Notes: generated by a model from the letters alone, not told the origin. Positions 1 to 9,209 are shown, counted from the stretch's first letter. The stretch is 64,000 bases of DNA from Burkholderia sp. 4M9327F10 (GCF_005503145.1 NZ_SCNV01000030.1:1-64000); one strand, 5' to 3'. Made by a program: numbers and translations.

Positions 1-87
1 GTGTCGGTGTTGGTGTCGGTGTTGGTGTCGGCGTTGGTGTTGGCGTTGGTGTCGGCGTTGGCGTCGGTGTCGGCGTCGGCGTCCCAC
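1..87. repeat. Hexanucleotide-type tandem repeat coding a Pro-Thr linker
   Basis: Plus-strand units of the form GTBGGY repeat without interruption from the left edge to about 87. Read on the minus strand they encode alternating Thr-Pro. A shorter copy lies near 295-325, between the two protein modules. Such tracts can gain or lose units by slippage without breaking the frame. Confidence 0.85.
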
Positions 88-613
88 TGGCCCCCGAAGA
101 AGGAATCCAGCAAGCCTTCGTCACACCAAAGTCCGGGTCCGTGCCAAACGCCGTGTTGGAGCACGTCACACCATTCGTAAACGTCTCGGTCACGTTGTTG
201 GCAGTCGTACTTCCCCCATACGTTACCGGCTTGGTACCGGTGAACGAGCAGAAGGCATTCTCAGTCGCGCATTTGACAAGCGTGCCGGCTGGCGTAGGCG
301 TAGGAGTGGGCGTCGGCGTGCCCGAGGTCGGGCCATACCAGCAACTCTTCGTATAGCCATAGGCCGGGTCCGTCGCAGAGACCACGCCGTTCGCGCACAG
401 CACGCCATTCGTGAACGGCCCGTTAATGTCGTACATCAGCGAAGGACTCGTCGTGCCGAACACGACCATTGCGGTGCCCGTAAACGAGCACTCCTGATTC
501 TCCGAGGCGCAATAAGTATAGGTAGTGCCGTTGATCGTCAGGCTGCTTTGAGCGTTAGCAGTACTGCACATTGCTCCAGCGACAGGGAATAGCATCGCAA
601 TCAGGCGTTTCAT
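1..613 (-). CDS. Secreted Cys-containing repeat protein with Pro-Thr linkers (5' part only)
   Basis: The frame opens at an ATG at 613 and is still open at the left edge, so the 3' end is missing. It starts with a Sec signal peptide (MKRLIAMLF..., cleavage likely after ANA near residue 21). Two related modules of about 60-70 residues follow. Each has a Cys/Glu stretch ending in CSFTGT, then FTNGV.C.N, then a DP..G.TK.CW motif. The modules are separated by TPTPTP linkers, and a long linker runs off the edge. AGGGG lies 8 nt before the ATG. Similar small Cys modules are, from memory, attached to secreted carbohydrate-active enzymes, so the missing C-terminal part may be a catalytic domain. That is inference; no enzyme can be named from what is visible. 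Confidence 0.75.
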   Translation of the reverse strand, partial: MKRLIAMLFPVAGAMCSTANAQSSLTINGTTYTYCASENQECSFTGTAMVVFGTTSPSLMYDINGPFTNGVLCANGVVSATDPAYGYTKSCWYGPTSGTPTPTPTPTPAGTLVKCATENAFCSFTGTKPVTYGGSTTANNVTETFTNGVTCSNTAFGTDPDFGVTKACWIPSSGASGTPTPTPTPTPTPTPTPTPTPTPTPTPT

Positions 614-1167
614 TTCCTCGACCCCTGCTTTTGATTATTGCAAGAACTGGTGACGGGCCATTAACTAAGCCCTGAAATGAAGCGCAAGCAGTACAGCTTG
701 GGAATGCGGATTGCTACAGCCCCTAGTTAAGGCAATTTTTGCCGTCGAAAACGGACATTAAGAAGTGCTTTTCGGAATAATCAACTGGCGGCGCTCAGCA
801 GCGCGCCGGTACATGAGCAAGAAACAATAGTGTGGCTGCCTGCTTGCCGTTCACGTGAGCACGCTTTTATGCAACTGTTCACGGCAAAGACCGTATCAAC
901 CATGAAACCACTTAGCCGTTAATTCCGGTGAGCTCCCTCAACCGGCGCCACATCAGCTCGGAAAAAGCTGCGCGCGCAAGCAATTCCATCAGACGCGGCT
1001 GATGCGAAAGGCTTTCACTTCGTCGTGGCGCAAAATACTTGTCCGCCGGCGTCGGACATCGAAATCACCCCGACCCGCCGGCTTGCACCAATACAAGGCG
1101 TATCCTTCAGTCTGCCCCGGGGAACTCCGACAGCCCTCGCACCGAAGTGAACAGCAGGTAACGAACC
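614..1167. other. Intergenic region, no gene recognised
   Basis: This 554-nt gap separates the minus-strand secreted repeat protein from the plus-strand MFS gene. It should hold both promoters because the genes diverge. Short frames here show no recognisable protein similarity and no convincing ribosome binding site. No structured RNA was seen. Confidence 0.5.
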
Positions 1168-2412
1168 GTGCGCGTCAACCATCAGGCTTTTTTCTGCTCG
1201 CTATTCTTCGCACGGCTCGCGGACCAGATTCTGCTCTTCCTGGTGCCGCTAGTCGTATTCCAGACGACCCAGAAGGTGTCGTGGTCGGGCATCGCCTTTT
1301 TCATCGAGGCATTGCCTCGCTACCTCTTCTTCCCCCTGTTCGGCGCATTCAGCGACCGCTTCTCGCCGCTCAAGCTGATGCGTATCAGTCAGATGTACCG
1401 GGCTGTGGTCTGTATTGCAGGCGTGATTGGCTATGCGCTGTTTGGCGGGATCGGCTGGCTGATTGCGCTGTCCGCCTGTTGCGGCATCCTGACAAGCCAG
1501 GGTTTCGTGGCACGCGAAGTCATGCTGCCGCAGATTTTCAGGGCGCATAAGTTCGAGCGCGTGCTGGCGCTCTCGCAATTGGCCGATCAGCTCGGCGTGG
1601 TGCTCGGCCCGATGGCCGCCGCGCTGTTGCTCGGGTGGTGGCGCTGGGAGTTCGTGGTAGCCACGAGCGGCGCGCTGTTTCTGCTCGCGGACGGGGCGTT
1701 CGTCCTATGGCAACGCATGAGCGGCTTTCAGGCTGCCCCGCCTGAAGCGCCCCGAGGTCATTGGACCCAGCCGTTGCGAACCGCCGTGCGGCACGTGCTG
1801 CATCTTCCCGGTTTGAAGAAAGTTATCCTGCTGGCCGCCGCCGAAAACCTCGTGATCGGTGTGACGCTCGCCACCTCCGCTGCGATGGTCACCGGCGTGC
1901 ATCACCAGTCGGGACGCTATTACGCGGTGCTGCAAACGGTTGGCGCAATCGCCACCGTGCTGATCCTGCTGACTATCGCGCGGGTCTCGTTTTCAAGGAG
2001 AACGCTAGGCCTCGTGGCCTTTCTGGCGATCTGCCTGGGCGGCCTGATCGCCGGCTCAAGCCCCGGCGCGTGGGGCTATGCGGTGGGCTTCGTGCTGATT
2101 ATCGGTTTCGACAAGATGTTCAACGTATATATCCGCAGCGCCCGCCAGCAGATCATTCCACCCAAGGACTATGGCAAAACCACCGGCGTCATCATTCTGC
2201 TGAACAACCTGACGCAACCGCTAGCCGGATTGCTGGTCGGCGTGTTCGCCAGCCGTGCGCATACCGGTTTGCTGATCGTGCTGCTGTCACTGACAATGGC
2301 AGCCATCGGCGCCACGGCGTCGATTGTCGGACCATGGCGGCAAAAGCGACAGGCGGCCCGCATCGAGCGCGAGCCGGGCCTCTCCGAAGCCGGACTCACC
2401 GAACGCGAGTGA
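1168..2412 (+). CDS. MFS transporter, DHA3/enterobactin-exporter-like type
   Basis: A 414-residue polytopic inner-membrane protein with about 12 hydrophobic segments. The first loop carries the MFS signature (FGAFSDRFSPLKLM, about residues 58-71). Architecture and the short N terminus resemble the drug/siderophore exporter branch. The start is GTG at 1168, with AGGTAA about 7-12 nt upstream. It ends with a charged cytoplasmic tail (about 385-414). It stands alone: the next gene runs in the opposite direction. Substrate unknown; the exporter assignment rests on general architecture only. Confidence 0.8.
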   Translation: MRVNHQAFFCSLFFARLADQILLFLVPLVVFQTTQKVSWSGIAFFIEALPRYLFFPLFGAFSDRFSPLKLMRISQMYRAVVCIAGVIGYALFGGIGWLIALSACCGILTSQGFVAREVMLPQIFRAHKFERVLALSQLADQLGVVLGPMAAALLLGWWRWEFVVATSGALFLLADGAFVLWQRMSGFQAAPPEAPRGHWTQPLRTAVRHVLHLPGLKKVILLAAAENLVIGVTLATSAAMVTGVHHQSGRYYAVLQTVGAIATVLILLTIARVSFSRRTLGLVAFLAICLGGLIAGSSPGAWGYAVGFVLIIGFDKMFNVYIRSARQQIIPPKDYGKTTGVIILLNNLTQPLAGLLVGVFASRAHTGLLIVLLSLTMAAIGATASIVGPWRQKRQAARIEREPGLSEAGLTERE

Positions 2413-2502
2413 AGTTGAGCGGGAGCACCTGGGAGCAGAGGTTGCCGGCAATGGACGGCGCTTCGCGCGCACCCCAGGTGATATCAGCGCGAGCCTGCCG
2501 TG

Positions 2503-3693
2503 CTACGTCACGGCTTCAGCAGGCCCAATGCGCACGCCCTTGAAGTGACCCGCTTCGGGCGGCGCACCGCATTCGCGCAGCAGTGCGCGCAGATCGTTGA
2601 TGACCGGGAACACCTCGTGATTCCAGTCCGCCCCCTGGCGATCGTGCGCTTCCTGTTCACGTTCGACAATCCAGCGGTCTTCCTTGAAGATGCGCTCGGT
2701 AAACCAGACCAGCAGCGGCCATGCCATATCCAGCAGGACCGGAATACCCGGCTTGCGGATAGACAGCAGACCGAAGGTGCGATTGGTGCGCTGCTCGCGA
2801 TCGAGCGGCACATACACGATCCACAGGTTCATCACGAGCGTCGAATCCGTGGTGCGAATCTGCAGCGTCTGATACGGGTACTCGGTGCGGATGGTCATCA
2901 CATCCTTGTCCGCGCCTTGCGTACCCTTGCGGCTCTGACCGAACACCAGCGCCTCGCCAATCGGCTGATCGCCGGCTGTCCGGGCAAACGTGTAGTCCAC
3001 CTCCACCCAACCGTCGCCGCGCCGCCGTCCCAGCGAACGCGCACGCATCTGCCCCATCTGCTTGCGATGCAGGAACTGATGGTTCATGTCCATCAGGTTT
3101 TCGTGCATGAACGAATAGTGGCACTTCACTTCGCGGCCGAAGCGGCGCGTCTTGTAGGCCTTGTCGGCGACCGAAGCGAGCGGCGGCGGCGAGCGCTCCT
3201 CGGCCAGCGCCGGGTTGCCCGGAAACACGAAAATCAGCCCCTCTTCCTCGCGGCACGGATACGAACGCACGCCATTGGGCAGACGCTCGCGGCCCAGATA
3301 GGGAATATCGACGCAGCGGCCCGTACAGTCGTAGGTCCAGCCGTGATAGCAACAGCGGATCGTTTCGCCGTCCACCACCCCGCCGTGCAGCGGCACCTGA
3401 CGATGCGCGCAGCGGTCCTCGAGCGCGAACGCCACACCTGACTCGGTGCGCACCAGCACGATCGGCTCGCCGGCGAAGCTCACGCCAAGCGCCTTGCCGC
3501 GCTTGACCTCGTGAGACCAGGCGAGCGGGTACCAGTGGTCGGGGTGAATCGGGACGCGGCGCAGGTCGCGCACCGGCGACCCGGTAGCCGCGTCAGCGCG
3601 TGCGTCGTCGGAAGGCGAATCGATCAGCGACTCGATGGGCGCCTCGGCAGGCGCATCAATAGTGTTGCTGTCCAGCGAAGGAACTCCATGCAT
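2503..3693 (-). CDS. Rieske [2Fe-2S] aromatic ring-hydroxylating oxygenase, alpha subunit
   Basis: A 396-residue protein. The Rieske site is C95-x-H97 ... C114-x2-H117. The mononuclear iron site is D202-x2-H205-x3-H209 in HENLMDMNHQFLH. The family hydroxylates, dihydroxylates or O-demethylates aromatic compounds using electrons from a ferredoxin or reductase. I chose ATG 3693 because AAGGAGG lies 8 nt upstream; a longer frame to 3756 has no such site. The first 40 residues are acidic and look disordered. No reductase, ferredoxin or beta subunit is adjacent, so partners must be encoded elsewhere, perhaps at 22095-34162. The vanillate/phenoxybenzoate-type class is likely, but the substrate is unknown. 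Confidence 0.88.
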   Translation of the reverse strand: MHGVPSLDSNTIDAPAEAPIESLIDSPSDDARADAATGSPVRDLRRVPIHPDHWYPLAWSHEVKRGKALGVSFAGEPIVLVRTESGVAFALEDRCAHRQVPLHGGVVDGETIRCCYHGWTYDCTGRCVDIPYLGRERLPNGVRSYPCREEEGLIFVFPGNPALAEERSPPPLASVADKAYKTRRFGREVKCHYSFMHENLMDMNHQFLHRKQMGQMRARSLGRRRGDGWVEVDYTFARTAGDQPIGEALVFGQSRKGTQGADKDVMTIRTEYPYQTLQIRTTDSTLVMNLWIVYVPLDREQRTNRTFGLLSIRKPGIPVLLDMAWPLLVWFTERIFKEDRWIVEREQEAHDRQGADWNHEVFPVINDLRALLRECGAPPEAGHFKGVRIGPAEAVT

Positions 3694-3842
3694 GGGCGGT
3701 GCCTCCTTGTAGCCTGAGAATTCAGTCAGGTCCACCGAGCTTAAGCGGCGAACCAAGCATGGAACTCAGTCTACTAGAAGGTACGGATCAGATGTTTTTA
3801 ACTACACATAGGGTTTCCCGCCAGCCAGGGCCGCGGCGGCAC

Positions 3843-5294
3843 TTAGCCCTCGTCGGGCGCCACCAGCCCGGAGCGCTGCTGCGCGCCCCACACCCGGCCA
3901 CCACGTAAAAAGTGCAGCCATCCCATCAGGGCGCCGGTATGACGAAGCAACTGAAACGTGAATGGCTCGGCAATTGCTGCCGCCATGGCCAGCCACAGGT
4001 TCGAGCCGACCCGCTGGCCGGTCCAGCGGCGGTACAGATGGATGCACCACATGTAGTACGCAAGATCGAGGGCGGTCTTCGCCCCGATCACGCCGAAAAT
4101 CGACAGCACGAGCGTTTCATGTCCGCCGAACAGGAAACCGAGCAACAGCACAAAGGCCGTCAGGCCGTAGACCGGCTGCATGGTGTCGATCGCCTTGACC
4201 GGCAGCATCAGCATGCCGAGCGTGCCGTAGCGCGGGTTGCCGGTCATGTCGCGGTTCCAGTATTGGGTCTGCAGGAAACCCGCAAACCAGCGGCGCCGCT
4301 GCCGCAGAAAGCTGCCGAGCGTGCCGGGCGCGTCGGTGCGTCCTTGCGCGTCGCCCACCACGCGGACATCCCAGCCGAGCCCATGATCGACCGAATAGCG
4401 CCGCAGCCGATGGATCAGTTCATAGTCTTCCACCAGACACTGCGGGTCGAAGCCGCCCACTTCGACGAGCGCCTCGCGCTTGAACGAGGCGAACGCGCCG
4501 GAAATCAGCAGCAGGCTGTCGGCACGCATCCATGCGAAGCGCGCGACGAAGTTGCGCATGTACTCGTAGGTCTGGAACCACTGGAACACACGGCCTGAAA
4601 CGCTTCTGCCGCAAACCGGCACGAGGATGCCCGCCGCCGCCACCAGTTTCGGCTCGTTCGCAAATGCGACCCGCATCGCGTAGGTGGCGTCGTCGTCGAG
4701 CAGCGTATCGGCGTCGACGGTCATCACCGTCTCGGTCGTCATCTCCGTGATAGCCGCGTTCAGCGCGCGCGCCTTGCCGCCATGCGGCACTCGCAGCCAG
4801 TACAGGTTCGGATGCAGCGAGCTCGGTGCGCTCAATTCTCCTTCGCGCGCCGCCGTGAGTCCGAAGCGCTCGGTCAAAAGTACACCGGTGCCGTCCGTGG
4901 AGCCGTCGTCGGCAATCACAATCTGCTCGGGGCCGTGGGTCTGACGCAGGAGCGCGGCCAGCGTCACCGGCAACACCGCCGCCTCGTTGTGCGAGGCGAC
5001 GATCACGCCCATGCTCGGCAAGCGGCGCGAATCCGCAGCGGGGTCGAGCGGCACGGGCGGCCGGATCAGCGGCAGCGTCTTGAGCGTGACGAATGCGAGC
5101 AGCAAGGTGTCGTACAGCACGTAGGCAATGCCGGTCGACCACGCCACCACGCCCTGCAGGAAGAACGCCCGCGCGAACAGCAGCAGCCACAGCACGATCA
5201 CGCTGAGATGGATCAGCGTACTCAACAGCGTGGCCGGACGCGGCACGATACGAGGCGAGGCGAGCGCGAGGGCTTGTTCCAGAGTTCTCTTCAA
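3843..5294 (-). CDS. Family 2 glycosyltransferase, processive (cellulose/hyaluronan synthase-like)
   Basis: A 483-residue inner-membrane protein. Two N-terminal membrane segments (about 23-45 and 55-75) precede a GT-A catalytic domain (about 95-340) with DDGSTDG (129-135), DADT (194-197), the catalytic ED in LVEDYE (289-290) and QRRRW (332-336). About three membrane segments follow. This motif set (D, DxD, D, QxxRW) is that of processive GT2 enzymes that polymerise and export beta-linked polysaccharides, or N-acetylglucosaminyl transferases such as PgaC. No c-di-GMP PilZ domain and no cellulose (bcs) or pga partners lie nearby. The start has a purine-rich stretch (AAGAG) just upstream. The product polymer cannot be named. 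Confidence 0.85.
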   Translation of the reverse strand: MKRTLEQALALASPRIVPRPATLLSTLIHLSVIVLWLLLFARAFFLQGVVAWSTGIAYVLYDTLLLAFVTLKTLPLIRPPVPLDPAADSRRLPSMGVIVASHNEAAVLPVTLAALLRQTHGPEQIVIADDGSTDGTGVLLTERFGLTAAREGELSAPSSLHPNLYWLRVPHGGKARALNAAITEMTTETVMTVDADTLLDDDATYAMRVAFANEPKLVAAAGILVPVCGRSVSGRVFQWFQTYEYMRNFVARFAWMRADSLLLISGAFASFKREALVEVGGFDPQCLVEDYELIHRLRRYSVDHGLGWDVRVVGDAQGRTDAPGTLGSFLRQRRRWFAGFLQTQYWNRDMTGNPRYGTLGMLMLPVKAIDTMQPVYGLTAFVLLLGFLFGGHETLVLSIFGVIGAKTALDLAYYMWCIHLYRRWTGQRVGSNLWLAMAAAIAEPFTFQLLRHTGALMGWLHFLRGGRVWGAQQRSGLVAPDEG

Positions 5295-5378
5295 AATAGC
5301 TACTGAATCTGTCGATACTGCGTGGTTAAAGTCAACGCTCGGGGTGGAGCCCGAGCGTGCGTGGCGAGCGCCCTGGCC

Positions 5379-5993
5379 TCAGGGAATCATGCGCTTCAAC
5401 ACGGACTTGCGATCGATCCACTCGTGCTTGAGCGCGCCGCCCACGTGCATGGCGAGAAGCGCGTACAGCGCATAGCCGAGCCAGGTGTGCAACGCACCAA
5501 AGCGGTCATGCAGGGTTTCCTTGAGCGTTGGATCCAGATGCATCACATAGCCGATGCGCGGCCATGGGACAACGTAGAAGAGCCGCATCGGATGCGTCGC
5601 CGCATCTTTCCAGGCCGAGTCGTGCAGCCAGCCCGAGAGCGGCAGGCCGATCATCAGCAGATACAGCAGGAAGTGCGCAATATGCGCCGCCACGCGCTCC
5701 CACGACGGAAACGCAGCCGGCAACGGCGGCGGCCGATGCGAAACACGCCACAGGATACGCAGCAGCACGAGGCCGAGCACGGTGATGCCGATCGACTTGT
5801 GGGTATCGATCACGGGCCGCACCCAGTCGTCGGGCAGCGAATCGGCGCTCAGCCCAAGCACCACGTTGCAGATAATCAGGATCGCAATGATCCAGTGCAG
5901 CAGCATCGCCGTGCGCGTGTAGCGCGACGCCGCCGGTACGCTGGTCGTATCGGTAAGCGGGGAGTTTGCCTGAGTGCTCATCGGTAATTCCAT
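5379..5993 (-). CDS. Cytochrome b561 family protein
   Basis: A protein of about 200 residues with four hydrophobic segments and conserved His (LLHWIIA near residue 32, and IGLPLSGWLHD, ALLAMHVGGALKHEWID towards the end) typical of bacterial diheme b561 electron carriers of the inner membrane. These move electrons between quinones and periplasmic acceptors and often dispose of superoxide or serve a secreted partner. Two starts are possible, ATG 5993 or ATG 5981 (MSTQAN...). The second has GGA 8 nt upstream and may be the true one. It is divergent from the copper-related genes at 6445-9167 but separated by 451 nt. Confidence 0.88.
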   Translation of the reverse strand: MELPMSTQANSPLTDTTSVPAASRYTRTAMLLHWIIAILIICNVVLGLSADSLPDDWVRPVIDTHKSIGITVLGLVLLRILWRVSHRPPPLPAAFPSWERVAAHIAHFLLYLLMIGLPLSGWLHDSAWKDAATHPMRLFYVVPWPRIGYVMHLDPTLKETLHDRFGALHTWLGYALYALLAMHVGGALKHEWIDRKSVLKRMIP

Positions 5994-6444
5994 CCGAAAG
6001 AATGCGTCAATACGAAAGCTGTTTGAAATAAAAACTCATGCAGTGGTCAATCAAAACAGCCCGAACGCACAGGCGTTCGCGTACAACGATACAGCGGCTA
6101 TCACGCTAACGCTGCAGCGCAGCGGTTTATTCCCAATCCGTGTCATATCGTCGCTAATGAATGATTTCCAAACATTTCAGTGGCCTTGCGTAGCGGTGAC
6201 CAGCGGCCGGCGGCCGCAAGGCGGTGGCCGCAACACACGCCACTGAAACCCCAAACCCGCAATCTTCCTACGAAACGCCGCCCCGCGTGCAATAGCGTCG
6301 AAAGGCACTTGCCGTCTTATTAGCGCCGCTCGCAAAAGCCGCATGGCAAAGATGCCTGGCATGTGGTTTTCGCATATGTTCATTTCGGCCTGCGTGGCAT
6401 AATCTGCGCCAATCATCGCTTCTTTCTCGTGCCCGGCGCACAGC
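5994..6444. other. Intergenic region between cytochrome b561 and the copper cluster
   Basis: This 451-nt divergent gap must contain promoters for both sides. A CATAAT hexamer near 6398 could be the -10 box for the plus-strand cluster, but no good -35 accompanies it. No coding frame with family similarity and no strong hairpin was seen. Confidence 0.4.
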
Positions 6445-6825
6445 ATGCTTCGTCTTCGCCTACAGAAAATCGGCAGCTTGCTAGGATTGCTCGCAATCCT
6501 GATGAGTACGCTTGCGCCGACTGTCTCGCAGGCGCTCGCCGCACGCGACCGGCTTGGCCAGGCGCTGGCGAGCTACTGTTCGGCGGACCCGGATAACAGC
6601 CAGGCCACGCACACCGGCAAGCCGCCGCACTCCTCCGTCTACCATTGGCAGGCCTGCGCGTATTGCGGCATGCTGGCCCACGTGCCGGTCCTGCCGGGCA
6701 CGGCCTCAGTCTTCATTGCTGCGCTATCGGTTGCGCGCGCACCGGTCGCCGTTACGCGCGACAGCCTCCACATCCCCCTCGTTTACACCGCGGCGCAGCC
6801 GCGTGCGCCCCCGCTTCTCTCCTAA
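6445..6825 (+). CDS. DUF2946 family protein
   Basis: A 126-residue protein. A hydrophobic N-terminal segment (about 8-33) acts as signal peptide or anchor. A central HWQACAYCGML motif carries a CxxC pair, and a second hydrophobic segment (about 82-100) follows. DUF2946 genes commonly sit next to TonB receptors or CopC/CopD and are thought to handle copper or another metal in the envelope. Here it leads a plus-strand series with a secreted protein, copC and copD. The CxxC and nearby His could bind Cu(I); that is inference. Confidence 0.75.
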   Translation: MLRLRLQKIGSLLGLLAILMSTLAPTVSQALAARDRLGQALASYCSADPDNSQATHTGKPPHSSVYHWQACAYCGMLAHVPVLPGTASVFIAALSVARAPVAVTRDSLHIPLVYTAAQPRAPPLLS

Positions 6826-6928
6826 GTCGCTCTGTACCTGAACAGAAGCCGCGCTGCGCGAGCAGTCGCGGGATGTCGCCGCACCAGTACGCGGTGACGC
6901 ATCAAGACAATTGGAGAAGGATTAGATC

Positions 6929-7852
6929 ATGCGTACGCTTTTCAAGCGGCACGTGGCGCCCGCACGCGCCACCCTGCTGGCGGCAGCCGGCGCCGCCTGC
7001 CTCGCCGGTTCGCCGGCTGCCTCTGCCCACGCAGTGGTGGGCGACCGGATATTCCCCGCCACGATGACGGTCGACGACCCGGGTGTCGACGACGAATTCG
7101 ACACACAATTCGGCCACATCAAGTCCCCGGACGACAACGGCGACAACATGAACGTCAACACCGTATCGTACGAGTGGGACAAGACGATCACGAAGAATTT
7201 CCAGTTCAGCGTCTCGAGCCAGTACGTCAGCCAGAACGACCCGGACGGCGGCTCCGCCAAAGGCTGGGATAACCTGACGGTGGGCATGAAGTACATGGTC
7301 TACGCGAACGCCCAGCATGAATTCATGGCGTCCGTCGGACTGCTGGCCGAAATCGGCGGCACCGGCGCCAAGTCGATCGCGAACTCGTATTCGACCTTCA
7401 GCCCGACGGTTTATTTCGGCAAGGGCTTCGGCGACCTGCCCACATCGCTCAACTACCTGAAGCCGTTTGCGGTCACCGCCCAGATCGGACCCAACCTGAC
7501 AACCGCTTCATCGGCTCTCGGACCGGACTCGTTCGGCTGGGGCACGACCCTGCAGTACAGCATCCCGTATCTGCAAGACCACGTGAAGGACCTCGGACTC
7601 CCGCAACCGCTCGCGGGCGCGTACCTCGTCGTCGAAGCGCCGATGGCCACCTGCACAGCAGGCGCCTGCTCCGGTCAAACGACCGGGACGATCAACCCCG
7701 GCGTGTTGTGGCTCAACCGCTGGGGGCAGTTCGGCGTCGAAGCGGAGATTCCCGTGAATCGGCTGACCGGCAACCACGTTGGCGTTCTGTTCGACGCCCA
7801 CCTGTTCCTCGACGACATCTTCCCCGGCTCCATCGGCAAACCTCTCTTCTGA
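6929..7852 (+). CDS. Secreted outer-membrane-like protein of the copper cluster, unknown function
   Basis: A 307-residue protein with a long signal peptide (about 1-33, ending SAHA). The mature part is rich in Gly, aromatic and alternating polar/hydrophobic residues, with an acidic stretch (DDPGVDDEFD, about 50-60). It ends in Phe (GKPLF), as many outer-membrane beta-barrels do. GGAGAAGG precedes the ATG. I do not recognise a characterised family. Its position 17 nt before copC suggests a role in copper binding or outer-membrane passage. A barrel fold is inferred from composition only. Confidence 0.7.
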   Translation: MRTLFKRHVAPARATLLAAAGAACLAGSPAASAHAVVGDRIFPATMTVDDPGVDDEFDTQFGHIKSPDDNGDNMNVNTVSYEWDKTITKNFQFSVSSQYVSQNDPDGGSAKGWDNLTVGMKYMVYANAQHEFMASVGLLAEIGGTGAKSIANSYSTFSPTVYFGKGFGDLPTSLNYLKPFAVTAQIGPNLTTASSALGPDSFGWGTTLQYSIPYLQDHVKDLGLPQPLAGAYLVVEAPMATCTAGACSGQTTGTINPGVLWLNRWGQFGVEAEIPVNRLTGNHVGVLFDAHLFLDDIFPGSIGKPLF

Positions 7853-7869
7853 TTCAGGACACCACGCTC

Positions 7870-8235
7870 ATGAAACTCCATACAACTGCACGCGCCGCCA
7901 TTGCCGCACTGATGATTGCAGGCTGCCAACTGGCCCATGCGCACGCGTTCCCGACTCACCAGGCGCCGGGTGCCGGCGCGACCGTCGCCACTTCGCAAAA
8001 GGACGTGGCGATCGATTTCGACGACGGCCTCGAACCCGCCTTCAGCTCGATCACCGTCACCGACGCGCAGGGCAAGCCGGTAACGAGCGCCAAGGCAGTC
8101 GTCGATCCGTCGAACAAGAAGCATATGTCGGTGACGCTGAACCCGCTCACGCCGGGTGACTACACGGTCGCGTGGGTGGCGGTGGCTGAAGATGGACACC
8201 GCACCCAGGGCCACTACACTTTCACGGCGAAGTAA
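7870..8235 (+). CDS. copC: CopC-type periplasmic copper-binding protein
   Basis: A 121-residue protein. Signal peptidase cleavage after AHA (residue 24) would leave His25 as the new N terminus, the arrangement that forms the Cu(II) amino-terminal site in CopC proteins. A DGH motif near the end (108-110) supplies a further ligand. There is no Met-rich Cu(I) loop, so this looks like the Cu(II)-only type. It ends 2 nt before copD, so the two are almost certainly co-translated; CopC passes copper to CopD. Confidence 0.9.
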   Translation: MKLHTTARAAIAALMIAGCQLAHAHAFPTHQAPGAGATVATSQKDVAIDFDDGLEPAFSSITVTDAQGKPVTSAKAVVDPSNKKHMSVTLNPLTPGDYTVAWVAVAEDGHRTQGHYTFTAK

Positions 8236-8237
8236 GG

Positions 8238-9167
8238 GTGGATCCGCTCGTCCTCGTACAGATCGTCGTCCAGGCCGCGCAAGACCTGCTGTTCGCGGCG
8301 GCGGCCGGAGCGCTCGCCTGCAGTGCGATGCTTGGGCGAGCCGATGAAGCGCCGCCCTGGGCATCCGCGGGGCTGGGGCGCCTGCGGCTGGTTGCGCTCA
8401 GCGTGCTCGGGCTCGCTTGCCTGCTGTACCTCTGGCTGGAGGCTGCGGTGATGAGCGGCTCGTCCTTCAGCGAGGCCGGCCCGGCGGTGAGCGCGGTACT
8501 GACGCAGTCGCACTTCGGCATAGCGTGGTCGATCGGCCTTGCCGGCGTGGTGCTTGCGAGCTTCGCCGGCGTGCGCCATAGCCGTGCGGCATGGTGGCTT
8601 GCGGCAGCGGGCATGGTGATCTACGTGGCGGGCAAGGCTGCCGCCAGCCACGCCGCCGACGCAGGCGATTTCACGCTGCGCGAAGCCGTGCATGTGCTGC
8701 ACCTTGGGGCAACGGCTTTGTGGGCGGGCAGCGTGATCGCAGCAGCCCCATTGCTGTGGCGCTGGGGCGTGGCGGCCTCCGCGCCGGCGTCCATTGAGCC
8801 GGCGAGCCGTGTGAGGTTCTGCACGCACCTGTCGCATCTGGCGACCGGCGCGCTCGCGGTGGTCATTGTGACCGGCATCTATAACGCGACGCAGGACACC
8901 GCGCAGCTCACCGCACCGTTGCTCAGCGTGCTGTATGGCCGCGTGCTGACGCTCAAGCTGGTGTTCGTCACCTTGGCGGTGCTGCTGGGCGGCTACAACC
9001 GCATGATCTATCTGCCGCGCCTGCAACACACCGCGGCCGATGGCGGCGAGGCTTATCGCGTTGCGCAACGCAGCTTCGACCGGCTACTGGTAGTCGAAGC
9101 CATCGTCATGCTGGCGGTATTGAGCATCGCCGGCGTGCTGGGCCACATGTCGCCGTCCGGCGGCTAG
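8238..9167 (+). CDS. copD: CopD family copper import membrane protein
   Basis: A 309-residue inner-membrane protein with about eight hydrophobic segments. Paired His within membrane segments (SHAADA..., VHVLHLGATALWAGS, THLSHLATGA) match the CopD domain that accepts copper from CopC. The start is GTG at 8238, only 2 nt after the copC stop. CopC/CopD pairs import copper into the cytoplasm or supply cuproenzymes. The CDS is followed by a strong GC hairpin. Confidence 0.9.
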   Translation: MDPLVLVQIVVQAAQDLLFAAAAGALACSAMLGRADEAPPWASAGLGRLRLVALSVLGLACLLYLWLEAAVMSGSSFSEAGPAVSAVLTQSHFGIAWSIGLAGVVLASFAGVRHSRAAWWLAAAGMVIYVAGKAAASHAADAGDFTLREAVHVLHLGATALWAGSVIAAAPLLWRWGVAASAPASIEPASRVRFCTHLSHLATGALAVVIVTGIYNATQDTAQLTAPLLSVLYGRVLTLKLVFVTLAVLLGGYNRMIYLPRLQHTAADGGEAYRVAQRSFDRLLVVEAIVMLAVLSIAGVLGHMSPSGG

Positions 9168-9179
9168 GCTAGTCAAACG

Positions 9180-9209
9180 CGCCGGCGCGCAGACTGTTAC
9201 GCGCCGGCG
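9180..9209. terminator. Bidirectional hairpin between copD and a methyltransferase gene
   Basis: Arms CGCCGGCGCG (9180-9189) and CGCGCCGGCG (9200-9209) form a perfect 10-bp GC stem with a 10-nt loop, placed between two convergent genes. No clear U-tract follows, so termination efficiency is uncertain. Confidence 0.6.

Noticed and set aside
1..87. Possible CRISPR-like repeat array
   Set aside because: The units are only 6 bp, contiguous and without spacers, and code a Thr-Pro linker in frame.
1002..1550. A 182-residue plus-strand frame
   Set aside because: It overlaps the MFS gene in another frame and shows no domain; the transporter frame is clearly the coding one.
6177..6446. An 89-residue minus-strand frame upstream of the copper cluster
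   Set aside because: No ribosome site, no similarity, and a composition like random GC-rich sequence.
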